64,000 nt of DNA, from positions 20,986,001 through 21,050,000 of the forward strand of contig CAMQGK010000567.1 of NCBI GenBank assembly GCA_947000775.1. The letters run 5' to 3'. Under the pieces are notes generated by a model. It saw only the letters and a program-made list of their open reading frames with translations, searched no databases and was not told the origin of the DNA. This DNA is from Pterois miles (taxonomy: Eukaryota; Chordata; Actinopteri; Perciformes; Scorpaenidae). Position 1 is the stretch's first letter. Each line of letters opens with the position of its first letter. Made by a program: the position numbers and the translations under genes. Positions 1-39,200 of the stretch are shown here, piece by piece.

Positions 1-401
1 TCTGCTGCCGATAATGGTGGCTCGGGTTGTCACGGACGGGCAGGACGGTGCAACTTTTCCCGTCTTCTATTTGTGCGCTTAAATCGTCCGGTAAAAGTGC
101 TTTTCGACCGGCGCTACGTAAAAAATGCTCCACTCACTACACACGCGCACCTTCTGTTTTTTTTTTTTTTCTCGTCTCCACCTCAGCAGCGCTCGAGCGA
201 GCTCCAACCGCCGCTCCCCGTCTGCGGCAGTTTTGGGTGCACTTGCAAATCACTCCCCTCACCACTCCCCGAGTACACACAAAAAGACGTGTTTTCCCCC
301 ATAAACCTACACACTATCCGCGCCCTTTACCTCCACCTGTTAAGATATGACAAAGAGATGCTCGTTAAACGTGCCTCCTCCTCGCATCAACCTCAACATA
401 C

Positions 402-764
402 CTCCAAATCCTCCTCGTCCTGGTCTACAGGACCGAAAGCGCTGTCCCCGTTGCTCAAGTCAGAATGACTGGCTTCTTCCACCGCGCTCCTTCTCGCAGC
501 CGTCGTTAACGTTACATCGTCTTTTTTTCTGCTTCTCCGCTGAACCTTGGCGGCGTTTCGGTACGAAATAGAGCCCTTGTAGTTAACTTTCAGCACGGTT
601 TGCTCCTGAATCAGTTTCTCCAGTTCTGCGCAGGTTCGGTCGGGCTCGGACCCGTGTCGTCTCCGGACCATTCGGCAAATCCTCTCCAAGTCCGGCCGGG
701 CTTTTCGCGACCGCAGCGAGTCGATAGTGTCCAGGATCCACTCGCGGTACTTGGATTCAGACAT
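402..764 (-). CDS. samd1: SAMD1 first coding exon (partial gene, runs off left edge)
   Basis: SAMD1 (atherin) is a nuclear chromatin protein whose N-terminal winged helix binds unmethylated CpG DNA and whose C-terminal SAM domain multimerises. This exon encodes 121 residues from an ATG at 764. Residues 6-75 are the SAMD1-type winged helix, with the hallmark stretches YREWILDTIDSLRSRKARPD and YKGSISYRNAAKVQ. It is followed by a basic run (RRSRKK) and an acidic end (DQDEEDLE). Reading past the exon adds only V, C and a stop; the true end is a GTATGT donor at 401-396, giving a phase-0 exon. The SAM domain must lie on exons to the left of the window. The gene sits upstream-to-downstream beside prkaca on the same strand, as in mammals, which supports the orthology. 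Fish have samd1 duplicates, so the a/b copy is not assigned. Confidence 0.88.
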
Positions 765-1110
765 CTTTTTTTGTTGTTGCTCGGCTGGTTCGCTTTCTTC
801 TCGCTTTTTCTCTCTTACCTTGGTGCGTCAACCTTGTACACGGTGTTTTTCGTGAGCCGCGGTCCGAGCCCCACTGAGAAGCGGAAACCTCGCTGAACGC
901 CTCCTGCGTTTGCGTGTGCGCTTAAGGTGGACCGACGGAGTTACAGCGAAAAGTTTCACTCGTGAGAGAGACGGAAAGAGAAAGAGAGAGAGAGGGAGGG
1001 AGAGAGAGAGAGAGGGAGGGAGGGGGGTTTTAAGGTGGAATTTACCGTCCTGGACGGGAACGAGTGCGCGCACTCGGGGCCCATGTGCGCCATAATGGGT
1101 GCAAAAGGTG
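765..1110 (-). promoter_or_regulatory. samd1 5' region with GA-rich tract
   Basis: This stretch is GC-rich and CpG-containing and lies directly upstream of the samd1 start codon. It contains a purine tract (GA/GGGA repeats, about 963-1026). It is the likely 5' UTR and promoter of samd1, but no TATA box or defined start site was recognised. Confidence 0.4.
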
Positions 1111-1257
1111 GCCATTTATTCAGGAGTTAGAGAGTGAGACATAGTGAGACATACAGCCGCTGATGTAGGAAGTGGAGCTACTTCACATGTGGTCCATCTG
1201 TCACGTTACTGCACAAAGACCAGTTTAAAGAACCAGAGTTAGCTGGGAGCATAGCAC

Positions 1258-1912
1258 CATGTAGTCCTATACATCCATATATAATCTTATATATCCCTAT
1301 ATATATATATATCCCTATGTAGTCCTATTTAACCATATATAGTCCTGTATATCCATATAGTCTTATATATCCCTACATATATCCCTATGTAGTCATATAT
1401 ATCCATATATAGTCCTATACATCCATATATAATCTTATTATCCCTATATAGTGCTATATACCCATATATAGTCTTATATATCCATGTATAGTCCTATATA
1501 TCCCTATATAGTCCTATATATCCATATATAGTCCTATACATCCATATATAATGTTATTATCCCTATATAGTGCTATATACCCATATATAGTCTTATATAT
1601 CCCTATATAGTCCTATATATCCCTATATAGTCCTATATATCCATATATAGTCTCATATATCCTGTATAGTCCTATATATCCATATATAGTCTTATATATC
1701 CCTGTATAGTCCTATATATCCCTATATAGTCCTATATATCCATATATAGTCTTATATATCCCTGTATAGTCCTATATATCCCTGTATAGTCCTATATATC
1801 CATATATAGTCTTATATATCCCTGTATAGTCCTATATATCCATATATAGTCCTATACATCCCTGGATAGTCCTATACATCCCTATATATCCCCATATAGT
1901 CCTATCAGAGAT
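1258..1912. repeat. AT-rich minisatellite, unit about 20 bp
   Basis: About 650 bp of tandem copies of a roughly 20-bp unit of the form TATATAGTCCTATATATCCC, with CATATATAGTC variants. Copies alternate between 'ccctatatag' and 'ccatatatag' forms, which suggests a higher-order 40-bp unit in places. The array lies 0.5 kb upstream of samd1. There is no coding content. Confidence 0.85.
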
Positions 1913-2049
1913 CAAACTATGAAAGGACTAAGGAGACAATAGAAATATTACAATAAACAAATATATTATAATAATAAAACAAAATTGTAATTGAAAAATA
2001 GAACCACCACTTTTTGATTAACATAATGCTTATATATAAATATAAAAAT

Positions 2050-2073
2050 ATATACAGTATATAAAAACATCTT

Positions 2074-2106
<33 letters not shown>

Positions 2107-2700
2107 CATATATATCATATACTGTATATCCCTATCAGACATCAGACTACGAAAGAATTAAGTAGACAATAAATACAACATAATAAATATATAACATTAA
2201 AATAATTAGATATCTAAATATGTATACATATATAAATATATCTGTACATATATACATGTGTATATATATGTGTATACAGTATATGCATATCTGTGTGTGT
2301 ATACAGTATATACACGTGTGTATACACAGTACATACACGTCTGTGTATCCAGTACATACATGTGTGTACAGTACATACATGTATCTGTGTATACAGTATA
2401 TACACGTGTGTATACATATGTATTTGATTTACAAAATATTTAGTGTATACTGTAAATGCATATATATCCTATATACATATATATGTATACAGATGTCTGT
2501 GTATACAGTATATACATACATGTATGATGTATATATGTATACATCATACATATATTTACAGTATATACATACATATACTTTATGTGCATATATATATACA
2601 CATATACTGTATATACATGCAGTATACATATATACACATATGTACATGCATACAGTGTACATGTCTATGTGTATACAGTATATACATATATAAGTGATTG
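2050..2700. repeat. Degenerate TA/TG/CA simple-sequence region
   Basis: A long region of (TA)n followed by interspersed GTATAC, TATACA and CATGTGTG motifs. It yields long open frames of Tyr/Ile/Cys/His on both strands, which are artefacts of the repeat. A short (TA)n and (CA)n tract recurs at 2908-2946. Confidence 0.8.
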
Positions 2701-3158
2701 ATTTCAAAATTGTAATTATAAAAACCTGCAGTGTCTCCCAGTAAACTGACTTAATATACCTCATGGACACTACAGTATACTAGATAGCTACTCTGTATGA
2801 AATCACTTGATAACTGATGCTGTTAACAGTTGGACTACCTTAGTAATGTGTATAAACACAGTAAATAAGTCTTGATTGTTAATAATGATTGGACAATAAA
2901 TTAAAATATATATCTATATATATATATATACACACACACATATAGATAAATCTGCACTTTTCAACTGTTTGTAAACACACTTGTAATTTATGTAGTGTAA
3001 GAAAATGCTATAAATATTTTTGAAGTATTTCCAAATTATCATATTTTTAAAATGTATAGGCCAATCTACATTTTATTACATCTTTTACCCTCCCATTACC
3101 CTTTCAATGTGTGTCCAATTATCAGTTACTTTCCTAACTTTTCATTTTGTCGATGGAT

Positions 3159-3338
3159 TTATACATTTTGAGGTCTTTTACGAATCTTAAATGCTTTCAA
3201 ACCACCTGGAAGGCTCTCTGGGCCCTTCACGTACAACTGATGCAGATGAATGCAATCCTGAGGAGCCCGCTGAGGAGTGGGAATACATTTGGAGAAGGTT
3301 TGCTGAAAGCTGGCTGGTAATTGATCCCGTAACTGTGA
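3159..3338 (-). other. Possible unassigned last exon (weak)
   Basis: On the minus strand a good acceptor (tcctgtcacag, ending at 3339) is followed by an open frame of about 59 codons ending in a stop at 3159-3161. It includes the non-repetitive stretches RDQLPASFQQTFSK and LHQLYVKGPESLPGG. It lies beyond both candidate polyadenylation signals of prkaca and before samd1. In mammals small poorly known genes also lie near SAMD1, but I do not recognise this peptide and found no partner exon. It may be chance. Confidence 0.2.
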
Positions 3339-3594
3339 CAGGATGAACACAACACTGCATTATTCAATTGCACCTGCCAGCCTCTTGAAAACATTCACAA
3401 TAACAGACAGGAGAGTTAAAATACATCATCCACCCCCTCACCTACCAACAAGTATGCTCCTCTGATCCAGCCAGGAGTAGCCTGAAGCCGCTAGTACCTT
3501 CCTTGAGATTTGCATGTCAAAAAACATTTTTTTTTCTTAAATTTGACATTGTGCATAGTGAGGAAAGAGCTTAAATATAACCCAGACATATTAG

Positions 3595-30913
<27,319 letters not shown>

Positions 30914-31450
30914 GATGGCAGGCTGATGGTGGGGTCCCTAGGCTCAGGCTGAGTTTTCCTTTACAAGTCGTTGAGTGATGCTACACCGCTAACGCAGTTG
31001 CTGGGCTCAATGATGCTGACAGCTAGCTACTAGCTAACAGCTATCATTATTGACTACCGTGTGTAAATGTATTTCCTCCAATACCCCTCCTTAGGGAGTT
31101 CAGAAAACTCCAACCAAGCGAGTCTATCCAAGTCTGCACAGCTAACACTAACGCTTTAGGTTAGCTAGGCTAGCAAGCTAGCTAACTCTAGCCAATAGAT
31201 GCTAGCTTAGTGGTGTTAGCTCGTCAATTTTCAAGCGAGCACCGGCAAATGACGATGTCACTCGGTTGTCCTTTACTTCCAGAGACGGTGTTGTTTATCC
31301 AAAATCCACTCCGGACCATTAGACAGATCGTCGAAAGCTGTTTTTCGTCTAGCGAGCAAGCTAGCTTTAGCTTTTAGCGTCCCTCGCAGTCGTATCCTGG
31401 CCTGAACTAACCAGGTGCTATGTCTGTGTAGGCAGGCCTTTTCAGTTAAG
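30914..31450 (-). promoter_or_regulatory. prkaca: prkaca 5' UTR and proximal promoter region
   Basis: The sequence upstream of the prkaca ATG is rich in CpG and GCTAGC motifs (for example 31160-31215). There is no clear TATA box. The transcription start is inferred to lie here. Confidence 0.45.
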
Positions 31451-31669
31451 ACCTGGATAACAAAAGTGGTGTCGGTTTTTTCCGCTGTTGTTTTTTTCAG
31501 ACGGATATCTCTCCATTCGTTTCTAAACCAAGCATCAAGTCCAATGGTTTCCTGGGACCGACCATCTGATAGTCGATTCCTAAGATCAACAGACCCCTTC
31601 CATTAATCTTCAGACCGCAAGGGAAACTCCAGTCATCCATCCACAGGGTCCCGCCTCTGCTTGGCTCTG

Positions 31670-32011
31670 ATTGGCTATATTTACAGTTACTTTCGCGTCA
31701 GAAGTCGCAAATCAACTGCTGATTGGATAAGCACCAATACAGCCAATCATTGCATTGACGCGATTGGTCTGTAAAATTATTCTGTCCTGCCTCCCCAACC
31801 TGCTAGTAGCCAATACGTCCATAACTATAATTGTGTAATTTTTTCTTTTTACTTTGAATTATCAGCTGTTTGTATTGATCACTGATTTTCGTGCAGGACA
31901 CAAATCAAACGCTGTCGCATCTTGTAATCATAATCCTATTTGCGGAGCAGTCTTTTCCAAAGCCAGTTCTGTAGCCTAGCCACCCCTTTTACCCGACCGA
32001 TCTGTGATTGG
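31670..32011. promoter_or_regulatory. Cluster of seven CCAAT boxes upstream of prkaca
   Basis: CCAAT/ATTGG pentamers occur at 31670, 31722, 31734, 31743, 31763, 31810 and 32007, six of them within 145 bp. Such clusters are typical NF-Y targets. They are 0.75-1.1 kb upstream of the prkaca start codon. Function is inferred. Confidence 0.4.
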
Positions 32012-32221
32012 GTGTTACGTTAACACAGGCTATTTTTAGTCAAATGTGAAAATATAAGAGGATACTCACTCAGTGATATTTGTGTTACAGAGTTGGCACT
32101 CTGTTGTGTTTAAACTTAGTATGACAAAAAAAAAAATGAAAATACTTGTTTGGTACATTCTTAACAAGAGTCAAAACATTAGTTTTCAGAGCAGATGTAT
32201 TCAAATCAGTTGATTACAAAT

Positions 32222-32660
32222 ATTTAAACATAATTAATTGCATGATTGTCCATAGTTAATCATGGTTTATCACATATTCTTTATCTGTGCAAAACATAGG
32301 GAGATTTGTTAAGTATTTAATACTCTTATCAACATGGGAGTTGGCAAATATGTTGCTTCATGCAAATGTGTGTATATACTTATTGGAATTCAATTAATAA
32401 CACAAAACAAAAAGAAATAATATCCAGAAACCCTCACAGGTACTGCATTTAGCATAAAAAAATATGCTCAAATCATAACATAACAAACTCAAACCCCACA
32501 GCTGTCAGGGGAGACTTGTGGGTACCCAAAGAACCCATTTTCATTAACGTATCTTGAGGTCAGAGGTCAAAGGAACCCTTTGAAAATGGCCATGACAGTT
32601 TTTCCTCCTACTTTAAGTTTGGAGCGTTATTTTATCTCCTTCTTGACTAGCTAGTATCAT
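32222..32660 (+). mobile_element. hAT-like MITE copy (CAGCCCTA family)
   Basis: It shares the 'aatactcttatcaacatggga' core (near 32320) and the 'gtcaaaggaaccctttgaaaatggc' region (near 32565) with the copies at 7380 and 60188. The right end is lost. It lies between prkaca and asf1b. Confidence 0.6.
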
Positions 32661-32875
32661 CACTATCACACAGACACTGATACAAAGATACATAACAAAT
32701 TTTTTTTTTTTTAATCAGGAACACAAAGTTGCAAACAAAAAAAAAAACATGGAAAAGGGTGATATAGCTCATCCAAAACTCAAAAATCTAAGTGAGAAAA
32801 GGTTTAAGTGCAAAATAGATTTGAACACAAATATAATGGCAGGTTATCAAATTCCTGTACAGCAACATATTGCAA

Positions 32876-33283
32876 TTTATTTGCCTATTGCTTCACTGCT
32901 GAAATCCTCTTAAATGGGTACAAATTAGTTCTGCACCAACAAAAGGAAGGAAGGTGAATCACACATCAGCTTTCTGCGCTGTTTCAGTTCAATTGCATCA
33001 TTCCATAGATACCTATTTCTCCTTCCATGAGTTAAACTACTTTGATATATTGCTTTCAACATCATGTCAAGGAACTCTCCATCTGTAAGTGATGATAATA
33101 GCAGTGAGATGTTCGTTATCTTCCTTGAAACAAACACTTATCTGAAGCCCAAGATGAGAGTTCATTTTTGACAAGCTTCAGGTAAATAAGGCAAAAATGT
33201 CTGTACATCCACGCCAGAGTGTCCACAGGCCTTCTTCAAAAACAAAGGTCTCGTGCTGTGTCACCTTCGGGCAGACATCGTCT
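32876..33283 (-). other. asf1b: asf1b 3' UTR with poly(A) signal
   Basis: Just below the asf1b stop codon, a minus-strand AATAAA lies at 32876-32881. That gives a 3' UTR of about 0.4 kb. Confidence 0.5.
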
Positions 33284-36200
33284 CTATAAACAGTCCATGG
33301 AGTTATCTGGTAGTATCCCTAAGGGTGGGGCCTTGCCTGGGAGACAGGATGGAGGAAGCATAGAGTTTGATGTGGGATCCACATTTTCACAGTCCTCCAT
33401 TCGCTCTGCACAGCCTTCCCAGTTTATATGGAATCTGGTCACACGTGGGTTTGATGCCAGAATATTTCTCTGGAGCTGAAAAAGGAAGAAATATGGATAA
33501 ATACTTTGCAAGCAAATGTGGCCCAAATCCGATATTATGGCTGTCATGTGACACAGAGCTGATTATTTTATAGTGTGGACAAAGAAATCCAAATTTTTTC
33601 AATCAGATCTGGGCCACTTTCAAATGTGGTCCTCAATCCGATACACATCGGATCACTGGCAATGCAACCTTTGTGAAAACAGTCGTATCTGAATTCATGT
33701 GTTTTTCCACATTACACTTAACCGTGCAGATGTGGATAAATGAACACACAGAGTCGGAGCAGGCTGGTGAAACTTTGGAAAAAAAAAAGGAGCTCTCTCT
33801 ACACAGTGACAGTGTGTCAATCAGCCACCAATATTCGTTACTTTTTCAATATTACTCAGTTCTGCTACATTCAGCCTCATGTTTCATTCAGAAGAACTCC
33901 AATTTAATTAATCGGCAGTTGCAAAATTTGTGTAAACTGCTGTTGAGGCAGACAAGCTCTATCTGGGAAACATCACGTTTATTCCTTTGACATGGAGCTA
34001 AAAATGTTAAAACGTGTTCGCTGAAAGAGTTAGTTTCTCTTTATGAGTTGTTAGACATTCTCAAAAAAGAGGGAGCAGGTGTTTACTCGTAAGCTTGGCT
34101 CCGTTAAATTTAACAGCATGTTAACGGAGGTTTTCCTCCGACGGTACGGAAAAGTCAAAGACTTTATTTGCCTCGTCAATCATTTAAAATGTAAATTAAT
34201 TTCTCAAACAGATTTCTCGCTATTCACTCAGCTCATCTGATAAATTCGTCACGCTTCACAAAGCAGAACTCTGATTTAATGAACTCACGTTATAAAAATT
34301 GTGTGGATGTGCTGACTTGTGGTGTTTCGGGATGTTAATTTAACCATATCATTTGAACTTGGTCACCAGCAACAGTACAGTAATTACAGGGAACATGTGT
34401 GAACTAACTAGTGTGACGAAGACAAAACATACAATGTCTGCATCCACATTTTACAGTCTTAATGGAAACACTGACCACATATTGCAGACCTGGGCATTAT
34501 AAAGCCCTCGTGATGCTTCTGCCTGGCCTGAAAGGTCTCAGACAAACCACACAATTTTACTTACGAAGCTAGCAAAACAGTTAAGAAAGTAGCTTTTGAT
34601 TTGAAATGCTTGTGTATCGTTAGTGTTCTTCAAAATTGATGTGAGTAATGTTTGAAGTAGCGTCACCTGCTCAGGTGGCACACCTATAATAAGTCATGGA
34701 CTGCTAAGTTGTTTTTTTTTTTGCGGAGGTTGGCAGTAAAGCCATGTGCTTAGTTTGCAACAAACAGCTAAGCTTAGCTAGCTAAGATACAAAAGCAGCA
34801 AGGACTTTTTACAAAGCTGCATGCAACAAAAGAAGGAAATGTAAGTGTTAATGTTGAGTTAAATGTTAAATATAAGTGTTACTGTTAAATTAAAGGTTAA
34901 GTTTTGTTCATGGAAACATTAAACATTAGTCAGTCAGTCCTGAACGGTTCAAACACTCCTGCATATAATGTAATTTTCTTGATAATATGCTATTTGGAGT
35001 GATTTTCAGTATAATAAATGCTGAAAAATAAGAATAACAGTATATTTTCTATCATGATAAAATAGAGGTTACTTCTGACAGTATTTGCTTGCGCCCGGCA
35101 ACAATCTGGGTTTCTCATGTAGCCCCCCCAAGAAAAACAATTACCCACCCCTGACCTATTGGGGGAAAAAACTTCCCCAGAAGACATATTAAGTTTACAT
35201 TAGCGGCAACTAATTTTTGCTAATGTGCATATTGCTACTACCTAGTTAGCAATACATCCCTCTTCTTTTTGCATCTAGACTATGAACCCTGTAGATAAGA
35301 ATGGTACAAAGGTGCCGACCAGTGTGCATCCAGCAATGAATAATCAAGTATCCAACTATAAGATAACATACATTACACTACCACTTTGCAACCTTTACAA
35401 AAGTTTCACTCAAAATTTTTTCCATTACTAAAAAACTCAAAACTACGGATTTTTGCTTCAACTTCTTATAGTACCATTGACAAGGGAATTTGATAGGATT
35501 ACTTGTAATTTATGAAACAATCTGTTCCAAAGTGCAGACTCAAGAGAAAGAAAAGCTTTGTAATGTATTAGTGCACCGTGCTGCTTCATTATGACCTTTG
35601 TTCTTAACATTTTCATGGTTAATACAATAACAAAAACATGCTCTGAGGGTTGTGGACTGCAGTGTTTCCCTTTTTTTTTCCAGGGGATCCACTTTTTAAA
35701 AGTGACAAACCATCACAACCTATTTTACAAGAAGTCTTGTCTATAAATTGTGAGGAGAGCAAGTTTGTGCATAAGTCCACTGACTTATGCACAAACTACT
35801 GTCCTGACCATTTTTACTAACATTTCCACATCAGTTACCAGTATATTATCTTGAATAAGTAAACCAGACATTTTTGAAAGGTGTGTCTTTGTTTTATGCA
35901 TGCGTTATTAAGAACATATACATGTTTATTACTTTATAAATGAGAGCAAATAAGTGGGTGACACTTTTTTTACAGGTCCACAAATTTCATGGTAAATTAT
36001 ATAAATTATAAACATGATTTATTTAGTTAAAATATGGCCCTGAGGCTTGAGAAGCGGCTGCTCTTCATCAGAGGTGGAAAATTAAAATCAATAGAAGACA
36101 CTTCTGATCAGGGAGTTTTTTTTTAAGAAACGTCAAACAAGTTATTTGCTAATTATTATCTATTTATCAGCAGGTATGGAAATAAAGCATATCAATTAAG

Positions 36201-39200
36201 TGTGTATTCTTTCCTGGAAATGTATTAAATAGATTATCAGCTATTGAGAAATAGTTGAAAATTATTGTTAAATAATTTTTAGAATAAAGTAATTTTCAAT
36301 AAATTTTGAGGTAAATATTGGGGTAATTTGGTAGTAATTCCAAAGAAATTTCAAATGGGTTACTTGCTAATGATCACCTAATTACCTGTAAAATGAAGTG
36401 TTACCAATAAATGTATTTAGATGGCGTTAACATGCTCTCATGTTGTTCCTCTCATCAGTAAAACAAACAGCCTTGCATTAGTTTCAGTGTTATGAGCAGG
36501 CTACATTATCAGAACAATACAAACAATCAGGCTCCCACATGGGGCTCAAAGGTGCAGATATACATCTTAAATATATAAGACTATGGAAGGAATTCTGGTA
36601 ATTTATTTGGCAACGCAAATAAAATCTCCTGCAACCCACCTGTGGTTCATGACCTAGTCTTTGGATATGGTGTAGTGTATAAGGTCTTTTGTCTAATATT
36701 TGTATGGTGTATTTTGGGGTTAAATTTTAATTTCAAAAGTCCTTCAAAAGTCTATACACATTAAAGCTCATGAAATATCATGATCTAAAATATTATTTCA
36801 AACCAGTCATACTGACAACAGAGCTCAGATTATCCAGGTATCAACAATCGGTCTCACCTGGGTGTAGTCTGGCTTGATGGGTGGATTTTCACGAAGCTCT
36901 GGTTCTGTGTATTCGTTGTTCACATAGTAACCGATGCGAATGAACTCCTGGCCGCGGTATGTGCAGGTAATCAGCACCACAGTTACACCGACAGCATCAC
37001 TTTCAGGAATCAGTCCAGTGTTCGGGGCATCAGCCTGTTAAAAAGAAACACAACATTAAGATGTGCAAAGATTTAAAGCAACTTTTTCTGTACATTAATT
37101 TCTGTCTGCTTGTCAGTCGGGGATTATGGCACCAGGGTTGTGATATGATAAATGAAAATCTGTCAGTATGAAAGAAACATTTGTCTATAAATGACTTATA
37201 AAATGATTTATTTAAATGGCAAAATAGGCCTTATAATACTTCTATTATATATTATCACTTATAGAATAATCAATAGTCGCAGATAGTGCAGTACAATCAA
37301 CAAGTAAACAAAGGTTCAGTATGATGATTATTTTAAGAAACAAAAGTTAGCATCTGTAGATGTGTATGACAAGTGCCAACTCATTTTTTTAATTTTCTAT
37401 GGTATTTTCTTGATTTAAACTAATGCATACCACCTGAAATTGGTATTTTCTGATATTCATTACTAACAATTATAAATATACATTTACTCAAGTCACTCAA
37501 TATGTTTCCATTGACCCTTTCATGATGGCTGACTGATCCCACACCATAAAGGTTTCTGGTTTATGATCCTGCAGAGCCCCAAACAGACTTGAGATGATCC
37601 TGCTGAGCATGTAGGACAAGAAACTGCTAGAGCCAGTCTGAGTTGGTATGCTTTGCAGTATTTGCAGTTTCTTATGTCCACACTGTTAGTCAGCTTATTC
37701 TAATCAGATGTCGAGTAGCTACTACAACGCGACTGATAAAGGATTTCTGAAGTCAATTCTGATATTGCTTTTTGAGAGGTTCAAAAACCCAATGATGTTT
37801 TGATTTTCCTTTGGGGGCGGAGGCTCAGTTGTAGGGAGTTGGTTGGGAATGGAGGGTCACCGGTCAAGTCCCGACATGACAAGACTGAGGTGAACTGGTA
37901 GCTGGAGAGGTGCCAGTTTACCTCTTGGGCACTGCCGAGGTGCCCCTGAGCAAGGCACCAAACCCCCAACTGCTGGGGGGGGTTGTGAGGGGGAGCCCCA
38001 ACCCTTGCTCTCTCCATTTGATGCATGTATATGGGTCCTATATTGGCAATTGTGTGTCTCGGGTCTGTATGTACTGTGTATAAGTAAAACAACAGAGTGT
38101 AAAAATTGAATTTCCCCTAGGGGGAAGAAAAAAGGAAAATCTTCTTCCTCTTCTACTCCTTTATTTATCACTTATAACAGTTTTGATAAGGTTTACTCAA
38201 ATTTATTTTTTTAACAACTGCGACCAAGATGTGTACTGGGCAGGACATTATAAAGTTGAAAAATATACTTGTCACTACTCACTGGTGAACCTGCAGTATG
38301 TCATGTTGTATTTTCATTATGTTGTTACTCTGTACACATGACATCTATTGCATGACTAGTTGACACTTCTGTTGCTTTTCCCGAGGTTTCTTCCATTTTT
38401 TTCCCTCTTAAAAAGGGTTTTTAGGGGGAGTTTTGAGCTGGACAAACTATAGAATGGTGACACAATGGTTTCATTATAATATCTTTGGCATTTCTGTATG
38501 TTAATTTCTTGCTGGCTGATTCATTGTTTGGGCTCTAGTTGCCACTTTCTTAACATACAGCATCTCATCCAGTTTTATGGCTGGAGAAACAACTACCCAC
38601 AGTGTGACATGATATGTGGGACTATATTATTTTCACATCTGTCCATATGAATTATATTAATACACATTTGGGACTATATACTCTATTTTACACTTCATAC
38701 AGTGAACTACTCATTCCTTGGTCAATTTTGCACATTTCTGCACAAAACTACAACTTCTAAAAACTGCTTACATTTCTGGTCTTTAATTTCAATTCATATA
38801 TATTGTACATATTTTTATAGACTTTTTCCCCCCTTTTTTCCGCCCTTTTTCTCTACTCTACATTTATGTTTCATGATTTTTGTACTTTTGTCTTCTATGT
38901 AATTTTCTCTTACTATGTGTATCTTACTATGTTTATGGGGTGGCTGTAGTTCAGCGGGTAGAGCAGATCGTCCTTTAACCACAAGGTCGGTAGTTCAATC
39001 CCTAGCTCCGCCTGTTTACACATTGAGGTGCTGCTGCTCCTAAATGCTTTGGATGGGTTAAATGCAGAGATCATATTTCATGGATGTACCTGTATGTATG
39101 ACGGTTCTGATACATTTTATTTTTTTTTAATTTTTATCTTATGCACCAATACACAAAAGCAAATTCCTTGTATGTGAAACATACTCAGCAATAAACAGGA

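Noticed and set aside
27..571. Plus-strand frames opposite samd1 exon 1 and its intron
   Set aside because: Low-complexity GC-rich promoter or intron sequence opposite a confirmed coding exon.
1258..1912. Regular short repeats resembling a CRISPR array
   Set aside because: There are no unique spacers of constant length; the array is a eukaryotic minisatellite with drifting units.
2147..2770. Several overlapping Tyr/Ile/His/Cys-rich open frames on both strands
   Set aside because: They come from TA/TG/CA simple repeats that lack stops in several frames; there is no domain or splice context.
33673..33990. 105-codon plus-strand frame in asf1b intron 3
   Set aside because: Opposite strand within an intron, with no domain or splice evidence.
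38937..39010. Candidate tRNA gene
   Set aside because: A and B boxes are present but the cloverleaf is poor and SINE body sequence follows, so it is called a SINE.
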